A DNA stretch of 64,000 nt from BM003 sp963699835 (lineage in GTDB: Bacteria > Pseudomonadota > Gammaproteobacteria > Steroidobacterales > BM003): NCBI GenBank assembly GCA_963699835.1, contig CAVOVJ010000006.1:186001-250000 (forward strand). Reading direction: 5' to 3'. Below, one piece after another: positions 63,942-64,000 of this stretch (position 1 is the stretch's first letter; each line of letters begins with the position of its first letter). A program made the translations under genes and the position numbers. Under the pieces are notes generated by a model. That model saw nothing but the letters and a program-made list of their open reading frames with translations. It ran no database searches and was not told the origin of the DNA.

Positions 63942-64000
63942 ACGTGGCCGTACCGGCTTCACTACGCACGGCGCAAAACGTCCTGCGCCGGATTCCAGGG

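Noticed and set aside
1..64000. tRNA, rRNA or CRISPR elements
   Set aside because: No cloverleaf-like sequence, conserved rRNA block or spaced direct repeats found by reading either strand.

Overview
The window looks like chromosomal DNA of a GC-rich, free-living gammaproteobacterium. It carries a YhcB/ZapG-type protein, a PA2779/PA2778-type gene pair, a TonB-dependent receptor, MtgA, a Crp/Fnr regulator and a perfect E. coli-type CRP half-site pair. Many proteins have signal peptides, lipoboxes or Tat-like leaders, which fits a diderm. The set (tandem DUF3604 proteins, Mo-hydroxylase, TolB/TPR membrane protein, ACR3) resembles marine or soil lineages such as Woeseiaceae/Chromatiales relatives, but I cannot place it further. 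I see no rRNA, tRNA, CRISPR array, insertion sequence or prophage.

Layout. 0-9 kb: a truncated TolC-like gene and a cytochrome b (minus strand), divergent from a membrane-anchored LuxR-type regulator; a molybdopterin oxidoreductase; a TolB-like/TPR membrane protein; and the PA2779/PA2778 pair behind a perfect TGTGA-N6-TCACA site. 9-23 kb: corA, a decayed dihydrolipoyl dehydrogenase tail, a DUF454 gene, mtgA, an HdeD-like gene, an AspT-type transporter, a LytTR regulator, a lipoprotein serine hydrolase, zapG, a DUF4097 gene, sodC with terminators, a DUF5996 gene, a pirin and a Crp/Fnr regulator. 23-37 kb: two tandem DUF3604 proteins, a 57-aa lysine-rich protein, a BASS transporter, ACR3, an AsmA-like giant, protoporphyrinogen oxidase and an alpha/beta hydrolase. 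37-49 kb: a variant class III cyclase, an epimerase, a prolyl oligopeptidase, an aldo/keto reductase coupled to an NTP/NDP-type carrier, a saccharopine dehydrogenase-like reductase, an alcohol dehydrogenase and a META-domain protein. 49-64 kb: a two-subunit Mo-hydroxylase, a periplasmic-looking dikinase/serine hydrolase cluster, a carrier with a fused He_PIG domain, an ATP-NAD kinase-like gene, and a TPP-riboswitch thiamine-salvage operon.

Two parts stand out. The first is 52.3-57.7 kb. A protein with a signal peptide joins a phosphohistidine domain followed by a pyruvate-phosphate-dikinase ATP-grasp domain (the order of glucan water dikinase, not of PEP synthase). It overlaps by four bases a secreted serine hydrolase gene that converges on a second one. 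The second is 60.8-63.9 kb, where a TPP riboswitch precedes a TonB receptor, a small thiamine-binding-fold protein and PnuT, which reads as thiamine import.

Reading frames are broken at about 18-20 places. Most lie between 26.6 and 35.2 kb (DUF3604 copy 2, ACR3, AsmA-like, protoporphyrinogen oxidase), with further ones near 54.08 and 61.66 kb and possibly 35.67 and 49.93 kb. Nearly all are single-base shifts and the coding sequence between them is intact. Consensus error in the sequence is therefore at least as likely as gene decay.
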